Shown: positions 27,060 through 36,357, numbered from the stretch's first letter. The stretch is 64,000 nt of DNA from an uncultured Pseudomonadota bacterium (GCA_903834465.1 CAILJB010000076.1:62001-126000), one strand, 5' to 3'. Notes: a model not told the origin generated them from the letters alone. Translations and numbers: made by a program.

Positions 27060-29084
27060 ATGATTTTATTTTTAGCTTACAGCGCGGTGTTGCTAAGTTT
27101 TGCATCGGGGGGCATTGCGTTAGCGCATTTGTATAAATCCGATGTGAATAAACAATGGGTGTTTTGGTCGTTAGGGGCATCAGGGGCGATGGCGATTTTT
27201 GCGGGGTTGGGCGAATTAGTTAATCCAGAAATTCGCCTTGATACGCTTAATTTAGGTTTGCCGTGGCTACCGTGGCATGTTCATTTTGACAGTTTATCGG
27301 CATTCTTTTATTTGGTTATTGGTATTGCGGTGTTTGCGGTGAGTTTTTATGCGCCGCATTACACGCACCACGAACAAAAAAATGCTCAGAATTTTGCTGT
27401 TTTAAGTTTATTTACAGGCTTATTTATCGCAGGGATGTTGCTTGTTTTATTGGCTGACGATGCGTTCATGTTCATGATTGCCTGGGAATTGATGTCGGTG
27501 GCGAGTTATTTTCTGGTGGCCTTTCAACATGAAAATGCGGCAAATAGACGTGCTGCATTTTTGTATTTGCTCATGGCGGAAGTGGGCGCGTTATTTATTA
27601 TTCTCGCATTTGGTGTTGTAGCGAGTTTTGCGGATGGTTTCACATTCGATGCGCTGCGTGCGTCAACATTATCAACAACATGGATGAGTATTGCATTTGT
27701 GTTGGCATTGCTTGGTTTTGGCATGAAAGCAGGTTTAGTCCCAATTCATGTTTGGTTGCCTGAAGCGCATCCTGTTGCGCCGTCGCATATTTCAGCGTTG
27801 ATGAGTGGTGTCATGCTCAAAGTGGCGTTGTATGGCTTGATTCGTTTTTGTTTCGACTTATTACCCGAAGTGCATTGGGAATGGGGCGTGGTATTGCTCG
27901 TTGTCGGCACGGTGTCAGCGTTGGGCGGCATTTTATACGCGATGATGCAACAAAATTTAAAACGTTTGCTCGCTTACAGTTCCGTTGAAAATATTGGCGT
28001 GATTGTGATGGTTTTAGGCTTGAGCATGATTTTTCTCGCCAACGATCATCAAGAACTTGCCGCATTAGGATTACTCGCCGCGCTATTTCACGCTTTTAAT
28101 CACGCATTGTTTAAAAATTTACTCTTTTTAGGCGCGGGGATGATTCATCATCAAACCCACGAATTAAACATTGATATGTTGGGCGGTTTGATTAAACGCA
28201 TGCCAAAAACCAGCGTGTTGTTTTTAATTGGTTGTATGAGTATTTCGTCATTGCCATTATTTAATGGTTTTGTTTCAGAATGGCTCGCCTTTCAAACGGC
28301 ATTGCAAGTTGATGTTTTAGATAACGGCGTGTTACGCAGTTTAATTCCCGTTTCTGCGGCCGCGTTAGCATTGACTGCCGCATTAGCAGCGGCGTGTTTT
28401 GTAAAAGTGTTTGGTTTAATTTTCTTAGGCGTGCCGCGTTCGCGTCACGCTGAAAAAGCTAAAGAAATTGAAGATAAAGGCATGCTTGCCGCACCTGCTT
28501 TGTTGGCAGGGTTATGTTTTTTCTTCGGCATTTTTCCCAACGTCATGTTGAATTTAATTAACAATGTCGCGCAACAATTATTAGGTTCGACATTGCCACC
28601 GCAAGGCGAATTATCGGGTTTATGGCTCGCGCCGGTTTCCGCTCAACAAGCCTCGTATTCTGCGCCGTTAGTTTTAATTGGGGCGTTAATTGCCGCTGGC
28701 GTATGTTTTTGGGTGTTACGTCGTAATCCTTCGACTGTCACGCGCATTGCACCTACTTGGGATTGTGGCTTTGGCGGTTTAACACCGCGTATGCAATATA
28801 CTTCTAGCGCATTCACTATGCCATTGCGTCGCATTTTCTCGCCCGTATTTTTGATTGACGAAAAAATTGAAAAAACCATGCGTGAACATACGACGATGAA
28901 TGTCGCCGAAGTGCGTTACACGTTGCATATTCAAGATCACAGTTGGGTTCGACTTTATCAGCCCGTTGAACGCGGTGTAAATCGTGTGGCAAAACAGGTT
29001 GGACGTATTCAAACGGGTAATATCCGAACATATTTGGGTTATTCGTTGGCAACGTTAATTCTTCTATTGTGGGTGGTGAGCTGA
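27060..29084 (+). CDS. HyfB-like antiporter subunit of Ehr-type membrane complex
   Basis: 674 residues, almost the length of E. coli HyfB (672). It is a NuoL/MrpA-type proton-pumping subunit with about 15 helices. Conserved features include AWELMSVASYFLV, the KAGLVPIHVWLPEAHPVAPSHISALMSGVMLK block with its channel lysines, LKRLLAYSSVENIGVI and FHAFNHALFKNLLFLGAG. The C-terminal extension includes a cytoplasmic stretch (APTWDCGFGGLTPRMQYTSSAFTMPLRRIFSP) characteristic of Hyf/Hyc B subunits. Its stop overlaps the next gene (TGATG). Confidence 0.92.
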   Translation: MILFLAYSAVLLSFASGGIALAHLYKSDVNKQWVFWSLGASGAMAIFAGLGELVNPEIRLDTLNLGLPWLPWHVHFDSLSAFFYLVIGIAVFAVSFYAPHYTHHEQKNAQNFAVLSLFTGLFIAGMLLVLLADDAFMFMIAWELMSVASYFLVAFQHENAANRRAAFLYLLMAEVGALFIILAFGVVASFADGFTFDALRASTLSTTWMSIAFVLALLGFGMKAGLVPIHVWLPEAHPVAPSHISALMSGVMLKVALYGLIRFCFDLLPEVHWEWGVVLLVVGTVSALGGILYAMMQQNLKRLLAYSSVENIGVIVMVLGLSMIFLANDHQELAALGLLAALFHAFNHALFKNLLFLGAGMIHHQTHELNIDMLGGLIKRMPKTSVLFLIGCMSISSLPLFNGFVSEWLAFQTALQVDVLDNGVLRSLIPVSAAALALTAALAAACFVKVFGLIFLGVPRSRHAEKAKEIEDKGMLAAPALLAGLCFFFGIFPNVMLNLINNVAQQLLGSTLPPQGELSGLWLAPVSAQQASYSAPLVLIGALIAAGVCFWVLRRNPSTVTRIAPTWDCGFGGLTPRMQYTSSAFTMPLRRIFSPVFLIDEKIEKTMREHTTMNVAEVRYTLHIQDHSWVRLYQPVERGVNRVAKQVGRIQTGNIRTYLGYSLATLILLLWVVS

Positions 29085-30028
29085 TGAACTGGTTAATTGC
29101 TATATTACAAACAGTATTGTTTGTCGCGCTCGCGCCGTTATTGGCGGGTTTTCTAAAATTTTGTAAATGTCGATTGCAAAATCGCAAAGCTCCTTCGTTG
29201 TTACAACCGTATCGGGATTTACTCAAATTAACACGCAAACAACCTGTTATTTCTGAGGATGCGTCGTGGTTATTTTGTTTAGCCCCGTACATTATTTTTT
29301 CGTCGATGGTTTTAGCCGCAACGGTTGTGCCGTTGATTGCCGTTGATTTGCCGACTTCTGCCAGTGCGGACGTAATTGTATTGGTTGGATTTTTTGCCTT
29401 TGCAAGATTTTTTATCGCATTGGCGGGGTTAGATATTGGCACGGCATTTGGCGGCATGGGTTCATCGCGTGAAATGACTATTTCGTCACTTGCCGAACCT
29501 GCGATGCTCATGGCGGTTTTTACGCTGACGATGACTGCATCGACGACAAATTTATCGGGTGCAATTGGACACGTTTTGAATGAAGGGCTGATTTTACGTC
29601 CATCGTTTGTCTTTGCATTATTTGCGTTGATTTTGGTGGCAATCGCGGAAACAGGACGAATTCCTGTAGACAATCCGACCACGCATTTAGAACTGACCAT
29701 GATTCACGAAGCGATGATTTTAGAATACAGCGGTCGGCATTTAGCGTTAATTGAATGGGCAAGCCAGCTTAAATTCATGTTGTATGGTGTATTGATTGCC
29801 AACATCTTTTTCCCTTGGGGCATTGCCGAAAGTTTCGGTTTATCTGCATTGGGTTATGGCTTGCTGGTGATTGTCGGAAAACTTATTTTTCTTTGCATCT
29901 TCTTAGCCTTCGCTGAAACCGCTGTTGCCAAAATGCGTTTATTCCGCGTACAAGAATATCTCGGTTTTGCTTATTTACTCGGCTTGCTCGGAATGCTCAG
30001 TCACATCATTTTGGAGTCCACACGATGA
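29084..30028 (+). CDS. HyfC-like (NuoH family) membrane subunit
   Basis: 314 residues; ATG at 29084 overlaps the preceding stop, and an upstream frame start is not needed. The NuoH/HyfC signature appears as KCRLQNRKAPSLLQPYRDLLKL, EIAETGRIPVDNPTTHLELTMIHE (written here with the acidic residues of the quinone-chamber loop) and FAFARFFIALAGLDIGTAFGGMG. The subunit joins the membrane arm to the electron-carrying arm in complex I and energy-converting hydrogenases. It overlaps hyfE-like by four bases. Confidence 0.93.
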   Translation: MNWLIAILQTVLFVALAPLLAGFLKFCKCRLQNRKAPSLLQPYRDLLKLTRKQPVISEDASWLFCLAPYIIFSSMVLAATVVPLIAVDLPTSASADVIVLVGFFAFARFFIALAGLDIGTAFGGMGSSREMTISSLAEPAMLMAVFTLTMTASTTNLSGAIGHVLNEGLILRPSFVFALFALILVAIAETGRIPVDNPTTHLELTMIHEAMILEYSGRHLALIEWASQLKFMLYGVLIANIFFPWGIAESFGLSALGYGLLVIVGKLIFLCIFLAFAETAVAKMRLFRVQEYLGFAYLLGLLGMLSHIILESTR

Positions 30029-30702
30029 ACATTGAATCTCAAGATTTTTACACTCAAGCAATTTTATCGATGTCGGCATTGGTGGGTTTGACTTCGTTTT
30101 TAATGCTCGGACAAGGGCGATTATTACGGCTGATTTTTGTATTTGCGGTGCAAGGGCTGTTGTTGACGCTCACCACGTCGCTTGCCGCTTACAGTTTAGA
30201 TAATCCACATTTGTATATTTCGGCAGTGCTAACGTTTGCGCTGAAAGTCGTTTTTATTCCGTGGATGCTGCATAAACAAGTGCTTGCTATGAATATGCAC
30301 CGTGACGTGGAAGCCTTGAAAAATAATACGGCGGTAATGTTAAGCGGTGCGAGTTTAATGGTGTTTAGTTATTACGTTTTGCAACCAATTATTCACACCT
30401 CGTCGATGATTATGCTTAACGCGCTGGCGGTGAGTTTGTCTGTCGTATTGTTGGGTTTAATGCTTATGATTTCACACCGTCAAGCCGTCGCGCACGTTGT
30501 GGGATTTATGTCGATTGAAAACGGTTTGTTTTTTGCGGCGATTGTTGCTACGAACGGAATGCCAATGGTGGTTGAACTTGGTGTTGCATTTGACGTATTA
30601 GTGGCAGCGATTTTATTCGGCATTTTCTTTTTACATATTCGCACCAGCATTGATTCACTCGATGTTGATTTGATGAACAAATTACATGAGGTGGATAAAT
30701 GA
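30025..30702 (+). CDS. HyfE-like (NuoK-related) membrane subunit
   Basis: 225 residues against 216 for E. coli HyfE. Six or seven hydrophobic helices; the NuoK-like portion includes VHVVGFMSIENGLFFAAIV with a membrane-embedded glutamate. The N-terminal half supplies extra helices, as in HyfE, where NuoJ/NuoK-like functions are merged. Its ATGA junctions on both sides show tight coupling. Confidence 0.88.
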   Translation: MNIESQDFYTQAILSMSALVGLTSFLMLGQGRLLRLIFVFAVQGLLLTLTTSLAAYSLDNPHLYISAVLTFALKVVFIPWMLHKQVLAMNMHRDVEALKNNTAVMLSGASLMVFSYYVLQPIIHTSSMIMLNALAVSLSVVLLGLMLMISHRQAVAHVVGFMSIENGLFFAAIVATNGMPMVVELGVAFDVLVAAILFGIFFLHIRTSIDSLDVDLMNKLHEVDK

Positions 30703-32159
30703 TTGCCGTTTATTTGTTATTACTGTTGTCGGCGGCAGGAATTATTTTTTTCGCGCTTACCGGACACAAAGACGATATTGGCACACTTAATACGCGCATT
30801 AACGGCGTGAGTTTGTTGATTACGATTTGGCTGGCAATCACTGTTTTTAATCAAGGGACAATTTTATCCGGTGGTAAAGCGTTTTTGATTGATTCATTTA
30901 ATGTGTATTTGATTGTATTGACGGCGTTTGTGGGTTTCACCACGTCGTTATTTTCTGCGCCATATATGGCGCACGAAAAGGAAATTGGCAAACTTACGGA
31001 TAAACGCCTAAAACTTTATTATTCGATGTACCAAGGTTTTATGCTCGCCATGTATTTGGTTTTAACGACCAATAACATGGGCATTATGTGGGTATCGATG
31101 GAAGGCGCAACCTTAGCAACCGTTCTGTTAGTCAGTTTATACCGCACGCCAGAATCGATTGAAGCAGCTTGGAAGTATTTTATTTTGTGCGGCGTTGGTA
31201 TCGCACAGGCGTTGTTTGGCACAATTTTACTTTATTACGCCGCCTCGCAAATTGGGGATAGTGGCAATGCGTTATTGTGGTCAGTTTTGCATGAACATGC
31301 GACGCAATTGAATCCTGATATTTTGGAAATTGCTTTTGTATTTTTATTGATTGGTTACGGCACAAAAATCGGTTTAGTGCCGTTACACAATTGGTTGCCG
31401 GACGCGCATTCTGAAGGTCCAACGCCGATGTCAGCGGTATTATCGGGCTTATTATTGAATGATGCGCTATATGCCGTCGTGCGAAATAAAATGCTTGTCG
31501 ATGGCGCGACGCAAACGCACATTGCCGGTTATTTAATGATGGGGTTTGGCTTAGTTTCATTTTTAGTCGCCGCGTTATTTTTACATCGTCAAAAAGATAT
31601 TAAACGTTTATTCAGTTATTCCTCGATTGAACACATGGGCTTAATGACCTTTGCGTTTGGAATGGGTGGCGCGTTGGCAACTTTTGCCGCATTACTGCAC
31701 ATGACCGTTCACTCACTTGTTAAATCTGCCATTTTCGTGACTGTCGGACATGCGGCGCAAATTACTGGCACTCAGAAAATGAGCCAAATTCGCGGCTTAA
31801 TTAAAACGCAACCCAAAGTCGGTTGGGGATTATTGATTGGCACAGTGGCTATTGCTGGCTTTCCACCGTTTGGTGTTTTCACCAGCGAATTTTTGGTGTT
31901 ACTCGCGACAATGCACAGTTATCCATGGCTTACACCGTTGTTATTGTTAGGGATTGGGATTGCCTTTGCAGGGCTATTTCGTCACATTCAACCAATGGTT
32001 TTTGGCGAAAAACCCGAAGGTCAAAATGCAATTAAAGCTAATTTAATTCCTGTGATGGTGCATTTAGGGTTTGCGTTATGGCTAGGTTTAGCGATTCCGA
32101 GTTTTTTAAGCGATTGGTTTAGTCAAGCGACGCAGTTAATTTCAGGGAGTGCGTTATGA
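30699..32159 (+). CDS. HyfF-like antiporter subunit
   Basis: 486 residues, somewhat shorter than E. coli HyfF (526). It is a second NuoN/NuoL-type pump subunit: GYGTKIGLVPLHNWLPDAHSEGPTPMSAVLSG carries the conserved lysine and the discontinuous helix, then IKRLFSYSSIEHMGLM and LHMTVHSLVKSAIFVTVG. Only two antiporter-like subunits (B and F) are encoded, as HyfD is missing, so the predicted membrane arm is short. Confidence 0.92.
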   Translation: MIAVYLLLLLSAAGIIFFALTGHKDDIGTLNTRINGVSLLITIWLAITVFNQGTILSGGKAFLIDSFNVYLIVLTAFVGFTTSLFSAPYMAHEKEIGKLTDKRLKLYYSMYQGFMLAMYLVLTTNNMGIMWVSMEGATLATVLLVSLYRTPESIEAAWKYFILCGVGIAQALFGTILLYYAASQIGDSGNALLWSVLHEHATQLNPDILEIAFVFLLIGYGTKIGLVPLHNWLPDAHSEGPTPMSAVLSGLLLNDALYAVVRNKMLVDGATQTHIAGYLMMGFGLVSFLVAALFLHRQKDIKRLFSYSSIEHMGLMTFAFGMGGALATFAALLHMTVHSLVKSAIFVTVGHAAQITGTQKMSQIRGLIKTQPKVGWGLLIGTVAIAGFPPFGVFTSEFLVLLATMHSYPWLTPLLLLGIGIAFAGLFRHIQPMVFGEKPEGQNAIKANLIPVMVHLGFALWLGLAIPSFLSDWFSQATQLISGSAL

Positions 32160-33736
32160 GTTGGAAAAAAGAATTTTTATCGCATTTAGACGAAGCGGGA
32201 ATTTTCATTAAATCGACAGAAATTTCGCCTGCCATCGAATTGTGGCAACTCGACGATAAACATTGGCATCGTTTCGCCGAATTAGCCGCAGAAAATAAAT
32301 GTCGTTGGGCGGCAGGTTGGGCAGAACAGGTTGAAGATCAATTTTATGTTCACACTTGTTTTGAAAAATCGGGCGATTATATTTTGCTTCGTACCACCAT
32401 TAACGTTTCAAAACCTGAATTGCCTTCGCAAGCCAGCGTTTATGCGGCAGCAAATCGCAGTGAACGCCACATGCATGATATGTTTGGCATTGATTTTTTG
32501 AATCATCCTGACCCACGCTGTTGGACACGCCATAAAGCATGGGGCAAACACGATTATCCGCTGCGACACAATTTTTCAGTTCATGGTTCGCCAGCTGACA
32601 TTACGCCACCTGATACGGGGTATCATTTTGTGCAGTCACACGGCGTAGGTGTTTATGAAATTCCTGTTGGACCTGTTCATGCGGGCATTATTGAACCGGG
32701 ACATTTTCGTTTTCAAGCGGTGGGCGAGTTGATTTTAAATTTAGAAGAGCGTTTAGGCTATGTTCACAAAGGAACCGAAAAAATTGCTGAAGGTCGCACA
32801 CCAGAAGGGTTAGCAAAATTGGCGGGGCGCGTTTCAGGTGATACGAGCGTTGCACATGCTTGGGCGGCTTGTATGGCAATGGAACAAGCCGCAGAAGTTG
32901 AAATCCCAAAGCGAGCGGCGTTAATTCGTGGCATTTTTGCCGAACGCGAACGTATTGCCAATCATCTCGGTGACATCGGCGCGATTTGTAATGACGTAGC
33001 GTTTACGTTCGCCTTTATGCAAATGATGCGACTCAAAGAACTATGGTGTCGCACTAATTACGAATTGTTCGGGCATCGCGCTTTAATGGATAAAATTATT
33101 CCTGGTGGCGTAGCGGTGGAAGTTACCGAAGCGGCGAGTAAATTTATGCTCACCGATATTGAACAATTACGCGTTGAATTGTCCAATTTAATCCCAGCAA
33201 TTGATTTAAATTCGTCGCTTGAAGACAGACTTTATACCGCAGGTTATTTATCACCCGAAACGGCGGCACATTTTGGCACACTTGGTTTTGTGGGACGTTC
33301 AAGTGGGCAAGATTTTGATGTGCGCCGCGATGCGCCTTACGCGCCTTACGACGTAGTAAAAGTCAAAGTCGCATTTGAAGACCAAGGCGATATTGCTTCG
33401 CGTTTTTGGGTTCGTTATAAAGAAGTCAATGCTTCGTTAAAACTTATTGAACAATTTATTGAACATTTAGAAGCCTTGCCAGAAGGCGATTTAGTCGCAA
33501 CGTGGCAAACACCTAAAGCAGGCAGTTATGGTTTAGGTGTAGTGGAAGGCTGGCGCGGTGAAATCATCAGTTACGTTCGCTTTGATAAAAACAATACGAT
33601 TGCGCGTTTTTATCCGCGTGATCCCAGTCAACTGAATTGGGAAGCACTCGAAAAAGCCGTATTGAACAACATCGTGCCTGATTTTCCAGTGTGCAATAAA
33701 TCATTCAATTGTTCTTATTCTGGTAGCGATTTATAG
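32156..33736 (+). CDS. HyfG-like large subunit lacking NiFe-ligand cysteines (Ehr type)
   Basis: 526 residues. The N-terminal about 150 residues are a NuoC-like domain (SERHMHDMFGIDF, HKAWGKHDYPLR), followed by a NuoD/hydrogenase large-subunit domain (HGVGVYEIPVGPVHAGIIEPGHF, ERLGYVHKGTEK). In NiFe hydrogenases the next segment holds CxxC; here residues 224-230 read GRVSGDT, with no cysteine. The C-terminus has Cys513 and Cys519 in VCNKSFNCSYSG, not the canonical CxxC. The NiFe centre therefore cannot be built in the usual way. This matches the energy-converting hydrogenase-related (Ehr) group. Substrate of the complex is unknown. Confidence 0.92.
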   Translation: MSWKKEFLSHLDEAGIFIKSTEISPAIELWQLDDKHWHRFAELAAENKCRWAAGWAEQVEDQFYVHTCFEKSGDYILLRTTINVSKPELPSQASVYAAANRSERHMHDMFGIDFLNHPDPRCWTRHKAWGKHDYPLRHNFSVHGSPADITPPDTGYHFVQSHGVGVYEIPVGPVHAGIIEPGHFRFQAVGELILNLEERLGYVHKGTEKIAEGRTPEGLAKLAGRVSGDTSVAHAWAACMAMEQAAEVEIPKRAALIRGIFAERERIANHLGDIGAICNDVAFTFAFMQMMRLKELWCRTNYELFGHRALMDKIIPGGVAVEVTEAASKFMLTDIEQLRVELSNLIPAIDLNSSLEDRLYTAGYLSPETAAHFGTLGFVGRSSGQDFDVRRDAPYAPYDVVKVKVAFEDQGDIASRFWVRYKEVNASLKLIEQFIEHLEALPEGDLVATWQTPKAGSYGLGVVEGWRGEIISYVRFDKNNTIARFYPRDPSQLNWEALEKAVLNNIVPDFPVCNKSFNCSYSGSDL

Positions 33737-33745
33737 GCGACGACG

Positions 33746-34261
33746 ATGTTAAATCTATTTAAGAAAATTTTTACCACTGGCGTTGTCACGGAAAATCATA
33801 AAACGCCTTACGATGCTGAATTAGAAATTCTTGGTATTGAAATAAAACGCCATATTGACCAACGTTTTTCAGGCAGTTTAGCGATTCGCCAAGTTGACGC
33901 AGGCTCGTGTAACGGCTGTGAATTGGAAATTCATGCGCTAAGTAATCCGTTTTATGACGTGGAACGATTCGGGATTCATTTTGTGGCATCACCCCGTCAC
34001 GCCGATGTTTTATTGGTCACAGGCGTGGTTTCTCGGCACATGCAAACCGCGTTATTGCGTACTTATGATGCTACGCCAAATCCGAAATGGGTGATTGCGA
34101 TGGGTGATTGTGCAGCATGTGGCGGCGAATTTGGTGTGTCGTATGCGAGTTGTGGCGCGGTAAGCAATGTCATTCCTGTTGATATGACAATTAGCGGTTG
34201 TCCTCCAACACCATTGGTTTTATTGAAAAGTTTGTTGGCATTGATAAAAGGAAAAAAATGA
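33746..34261 (+). CDS. HyfI-like (NuoB family) Fe-S small subunit
   Basis: 171 residues, shorter than E. coli HyfI (252). The 4Fe-4S site of NuoB/small subunits is complete: Cys55 and Cys58 in SCNGCE, Cys122 in GDCA and Cys152 in SGCPPTP. It would carry the N2-like cluster at the junction to HyfC/HyfG. No HyfH/NuoI-like ferredoxin subunit follows or precedes, so the way electrons enter or leave is unclear. Last gene of the operon; a 109-base gap separates the porin. Confidence 0.92.
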   Translation: MLNLFKKIFTTGVVTENHKTPYDAELEILGIEIKRHIDQRFSGSLAIRQVDAGSCNGCELEIHALSNPFYDVERFGIHFVASPRHADVLLVTGVVSRHMQTALLRTYDATPNPKWVIAMGDCAACGGEFGVSYASCGAVSNVIPVDMTISGCPPTPLVLLKSLLALIKGKK

Positions 34262-34370
34262 AAATGTGGATAATTATTATGTAACAATTATGTAATAATT
34301 TTAAACTTCGACAGTTTTGCCGACAACGCTTGTAGATGACAGCGAGTTTTTAACAATTTTAAGGTGTTCG

Positions 34371-35924
34371 ATGATACAAAAAAAATCAATTACTAAAAAA
34401 ACGATTATTGGTCATGTACTTAAGTCGACTGTTGCTATTAGCTTTTGCTTGAGCAACAACGTTATTGCAGATGCAGACAAGCCTCAAAGTTATGCTAAAG
34501 CACCCATGAATGCTTATAATTCACAAATGGATGATGCGTTGCTAGGCAATAAGTATGAAAAACCGGTTTGGAATTTGCACGACACGTTAAATTTACCAGA
34601 GTGGCTTTCTGCGGGTGTTGAACAACGTACACGCTACGAGAGCATTGACGACGTATTTAGATCTAGCAGTGCAGGGGTCAGCCAACAAGTTGCATTGCAG
34701 ACATCTCTTTGGTTGCAAGCCAAGTTAGGCAACTTTCGTGTGGCTACTGAGGTGATGGATTCTCGCGCACTGGATAATGTAGGAACTCATGTTAATGGCG
34801 TTGTAAACGGTGTTAATAATAACATGGTAGACACTGCTGATTTTGTTCAAACGTATGTTTCTTGGGCAGATAAAGATGTTTTTGCAAGCAACATCGGTGT
34901 AGAAGCAAAAGTGGGACGGCAAACAATGGATCTTGGTAGTCGCCGACTAGTGGCAAGACCTATTTACCGAAATACGGTTAATAGTTTTACAGGTCTACGG
35001 TTACGAGTTCTGGAACAGGACAAATGGACATTTAATGGTTTTGTAACGATGCCCGTTGTTCATTTTCCAAGCACAGCCGTTGCCATTTCAAATGATACAA
35101 CACGCTTTGATCAGGAAGCGACAAGCACCGTATTTTCTGGTGGCATTTTGGAAGGGTACAACCTATTCATGGGAGTTAATAGCGAGCTTTATCTTTATAA
35201 CTTAAATGAAGCAGACAGCTACAATAACCCTACGCGCAAACGCCGTTATTTCACACCGGGCGCGCGTTTTTACATTAAGCCAAGCAAAGGACACTTTGAT
35301 TTCCAAGCTGAGGGAATGGGGCAGTTTGGTACAGTCAAATACAACACGACATCAACGCAAGATCAGCAACACGAAGCATGGTCTGAACATGCTGAAATTG
35401 GTTATAGTTTCGATATACCGTGGTCTCCAAGATTTATGTTGGAATATGACTATGCCAGCGGTAGTAAAAACCCAAGCAAAACTAGCACCCAAGATTCACG
35501 TTTTGACCCTCTTTATCCAGCAAGTGACGTAGATTTTGGCCCGACTGGAATTTATTCTGGTTTCCAACGCAGTAACATTAACTCACCGGGCTACAAATTC
35601 AATTTTGCACCACGCACCGATTTGTCGGTTACGGTGCAGCAACGTTTGATTTGGTTAGCATCGGCAAGCGATTGCTGGGGTGGTTCTGCTTGTTCATCGG
35701 CAGGCACGCTGATTTTAAATCCAACTAAATCCAGCGGTAGTTTTGTTGGTAATCAACTTGGTCTTACCAGTCGCTATAACTTTAACTCCAGTTTGAACTT
35801 TGAAGCTGGTTGGTATCGCTTGTTTAAAGGTCAATTTGCTAAACAGGGCGTAACGAGTAGTGGTACTACTGTACCTGGCACGGACAGCGATTACTTCTTT
35901 GTGCAAAGTCAGTTAAGATTTTAA
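34371..35924 (+). CDS. Outer-membrane porin, alginate-export (AlgE)-like beta barrel
   Basis: 517 residues from the ATG at 34371 with AAGGTG ten bases before; the longer frame from 34317 adds a non-signal leader. A signal peptide (KSTVAISFCLSNNVIADA) is followed by short amphipathic beta strands. The typical block LPEWLSAGVEQRTRYESIDDVFR opens the barrel, and it ends in SDYFFVQSQLRF, a proper BAM recognition terminus with final Phe. This fits the alginate export family, which includes general porins in many gammaproteobacteria. Substrate unknown. Its position behind the SulP-Ehr operon may be accidental or may supply outer-membrane passage for the same anion. Confidence 0.8.
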   Translation: MIQKKSITKKTIIGHVLKSTVAISFCLSNNVIADADKPQSYAKAPMNAYNSQMDDALLGNKYEKPVWNLHDTLNLPEWLSAGVEQRTRYESIDDVFRSSSAGVSQQVALQTSLWLQAKLGNFRVATEVMDSRALDNVGTHVNGVVNGVNNNMVDTADFVQTYVSWADKDVFASNIGVEAKVGRQTMDLGSRRLVARPIYRNTVNSFTGLRLRVLEQDKWTFNGFVTMPVVHFPSTAVAISNDTTRFDQEATSTVFSGGILEGYNLFMGVNSELYLYNLNEADSYNNPTRKRRYFTPGARFYIKPSKGHFDFQAEGMGQFGTVKYNTTSTQDQQHEAWSEHAEIGYSFDIPWSPRFMLEYDYASGSKNPSKTSTQDSRFDPLYPASDVDFGPTGIYSGFQRSNINSPGYKFNFAPRTDLSVTVQQRLIWLASASDCWGGSACSSAGTLILNPTKSSGSFVGNQLGLTSRYNFNSSLNFEAGWYRLFKGQFAKQGVTSSGTTVPGTDSDYFFVQSQLRF

Positions 35925-35930
35925 ATTATC

Positions 35931-35970
35931 GGGTAGGTGACTGAACGGTTATCTACCCAATTCAATTTTT
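35931..35970. terminator. Possible terminator after the porin gene
   Basis: GGGTAGGT at 35931-35938 pairs with ATCTACCC at 35951-35958 (one G-U pair), followed by AATTCAATTTTTT. It overlaps the end of the convergent EF-hand gene. Confidence 0.45.
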
Positions 35971-36350
35971 TGGTCGTTATCTTTATCGGCTTCTGTAAAC
36001 CACTTTAAGCGCGATTGATTGTATTCTTGTTCGCTAATTTTTGCATCGTGGTTTTCGTCTAATTTGTCGAAAACCCGTTGTCCAACTTCCGAGCCAGAAT
36101 CGGTTGTTGTTGGATGTGAATGTTCTGCGTAGCGTTGTAAAAATTCGGTCTGTTCAATGGCATGGTCGCCATCAATATCCATTGTTTTAAAGCGTTGAGC
36201 AGCAGATTCTAAAAATTCTTCTTGTGTCACGACATGATCACCGTTGTGATCGAATTTTTCAATCATATACGCATTTTTTACCGCTTCATCGGCATGGGCG
36301 GAAAAACAAACTCCCGCAAATACACTCATCAATAGCACATTTTTTTTCAT
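35949..36350 (-). CDS. Exported EF-hand calcium-binding protein
   Basis: 133 residues with signal peptide (SVFAGVCFSAHA). Four EF-hand loops can be read at about 34-45 (DHNGDHVVTQEE), 58-69 (DIDGDHAIEQTE), 98-109 (DENHDAKISEQE) and 122-133; the last ends at the C-terminus without its exit helix. Such small periplasmic proteins resemble calmodulin in sequence and bind calcium, but their targets are rarely known. It starts seven bases after the stop of the 717-residue protein on the same strand. Confidence 0.88.
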   Translation of the reverse strand: MKKNVLLMSVFAGVCFSAHADEAVKNAYMIEKFDHNGDHVVTQEEFLESAAQRFKTMDIDGDHAIEQTEFLQRYAEHSHPTTTDSGSEVGQRVFDKLDENHDAKISEQEYNQSRLKWFTEADKDNDQKIELGR

Positions 36351-36357
36351 AAAAATC

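Noticed and set aside
28816-29700. Long open frame on the minus strand under the HyfB/HyfC genes
   Set aside because: Composition is Asn/Ala/Ile-rich with no domain, no ribosome site, and both plus-strand genes are clear; it is a shadow.
27060-34261. Reading the cluster as hydrogenase-4 or as respiratory complex I
   Set aside because: The large subunit lacks the NiFe cysteines, excluding a normal hydrogenase; absence of NuoA, E, F, G, I, J and the Hyf-type fusion of NuoC/D exclude complex I.
34262-34370. AT-rich repeat ATTATTA...TAATAAT as terminator of the Ehr operon
   Set aside because: The seven-pair stem has only A-T pairs and no following T-run; whether the porin is cotranscribed stays open.
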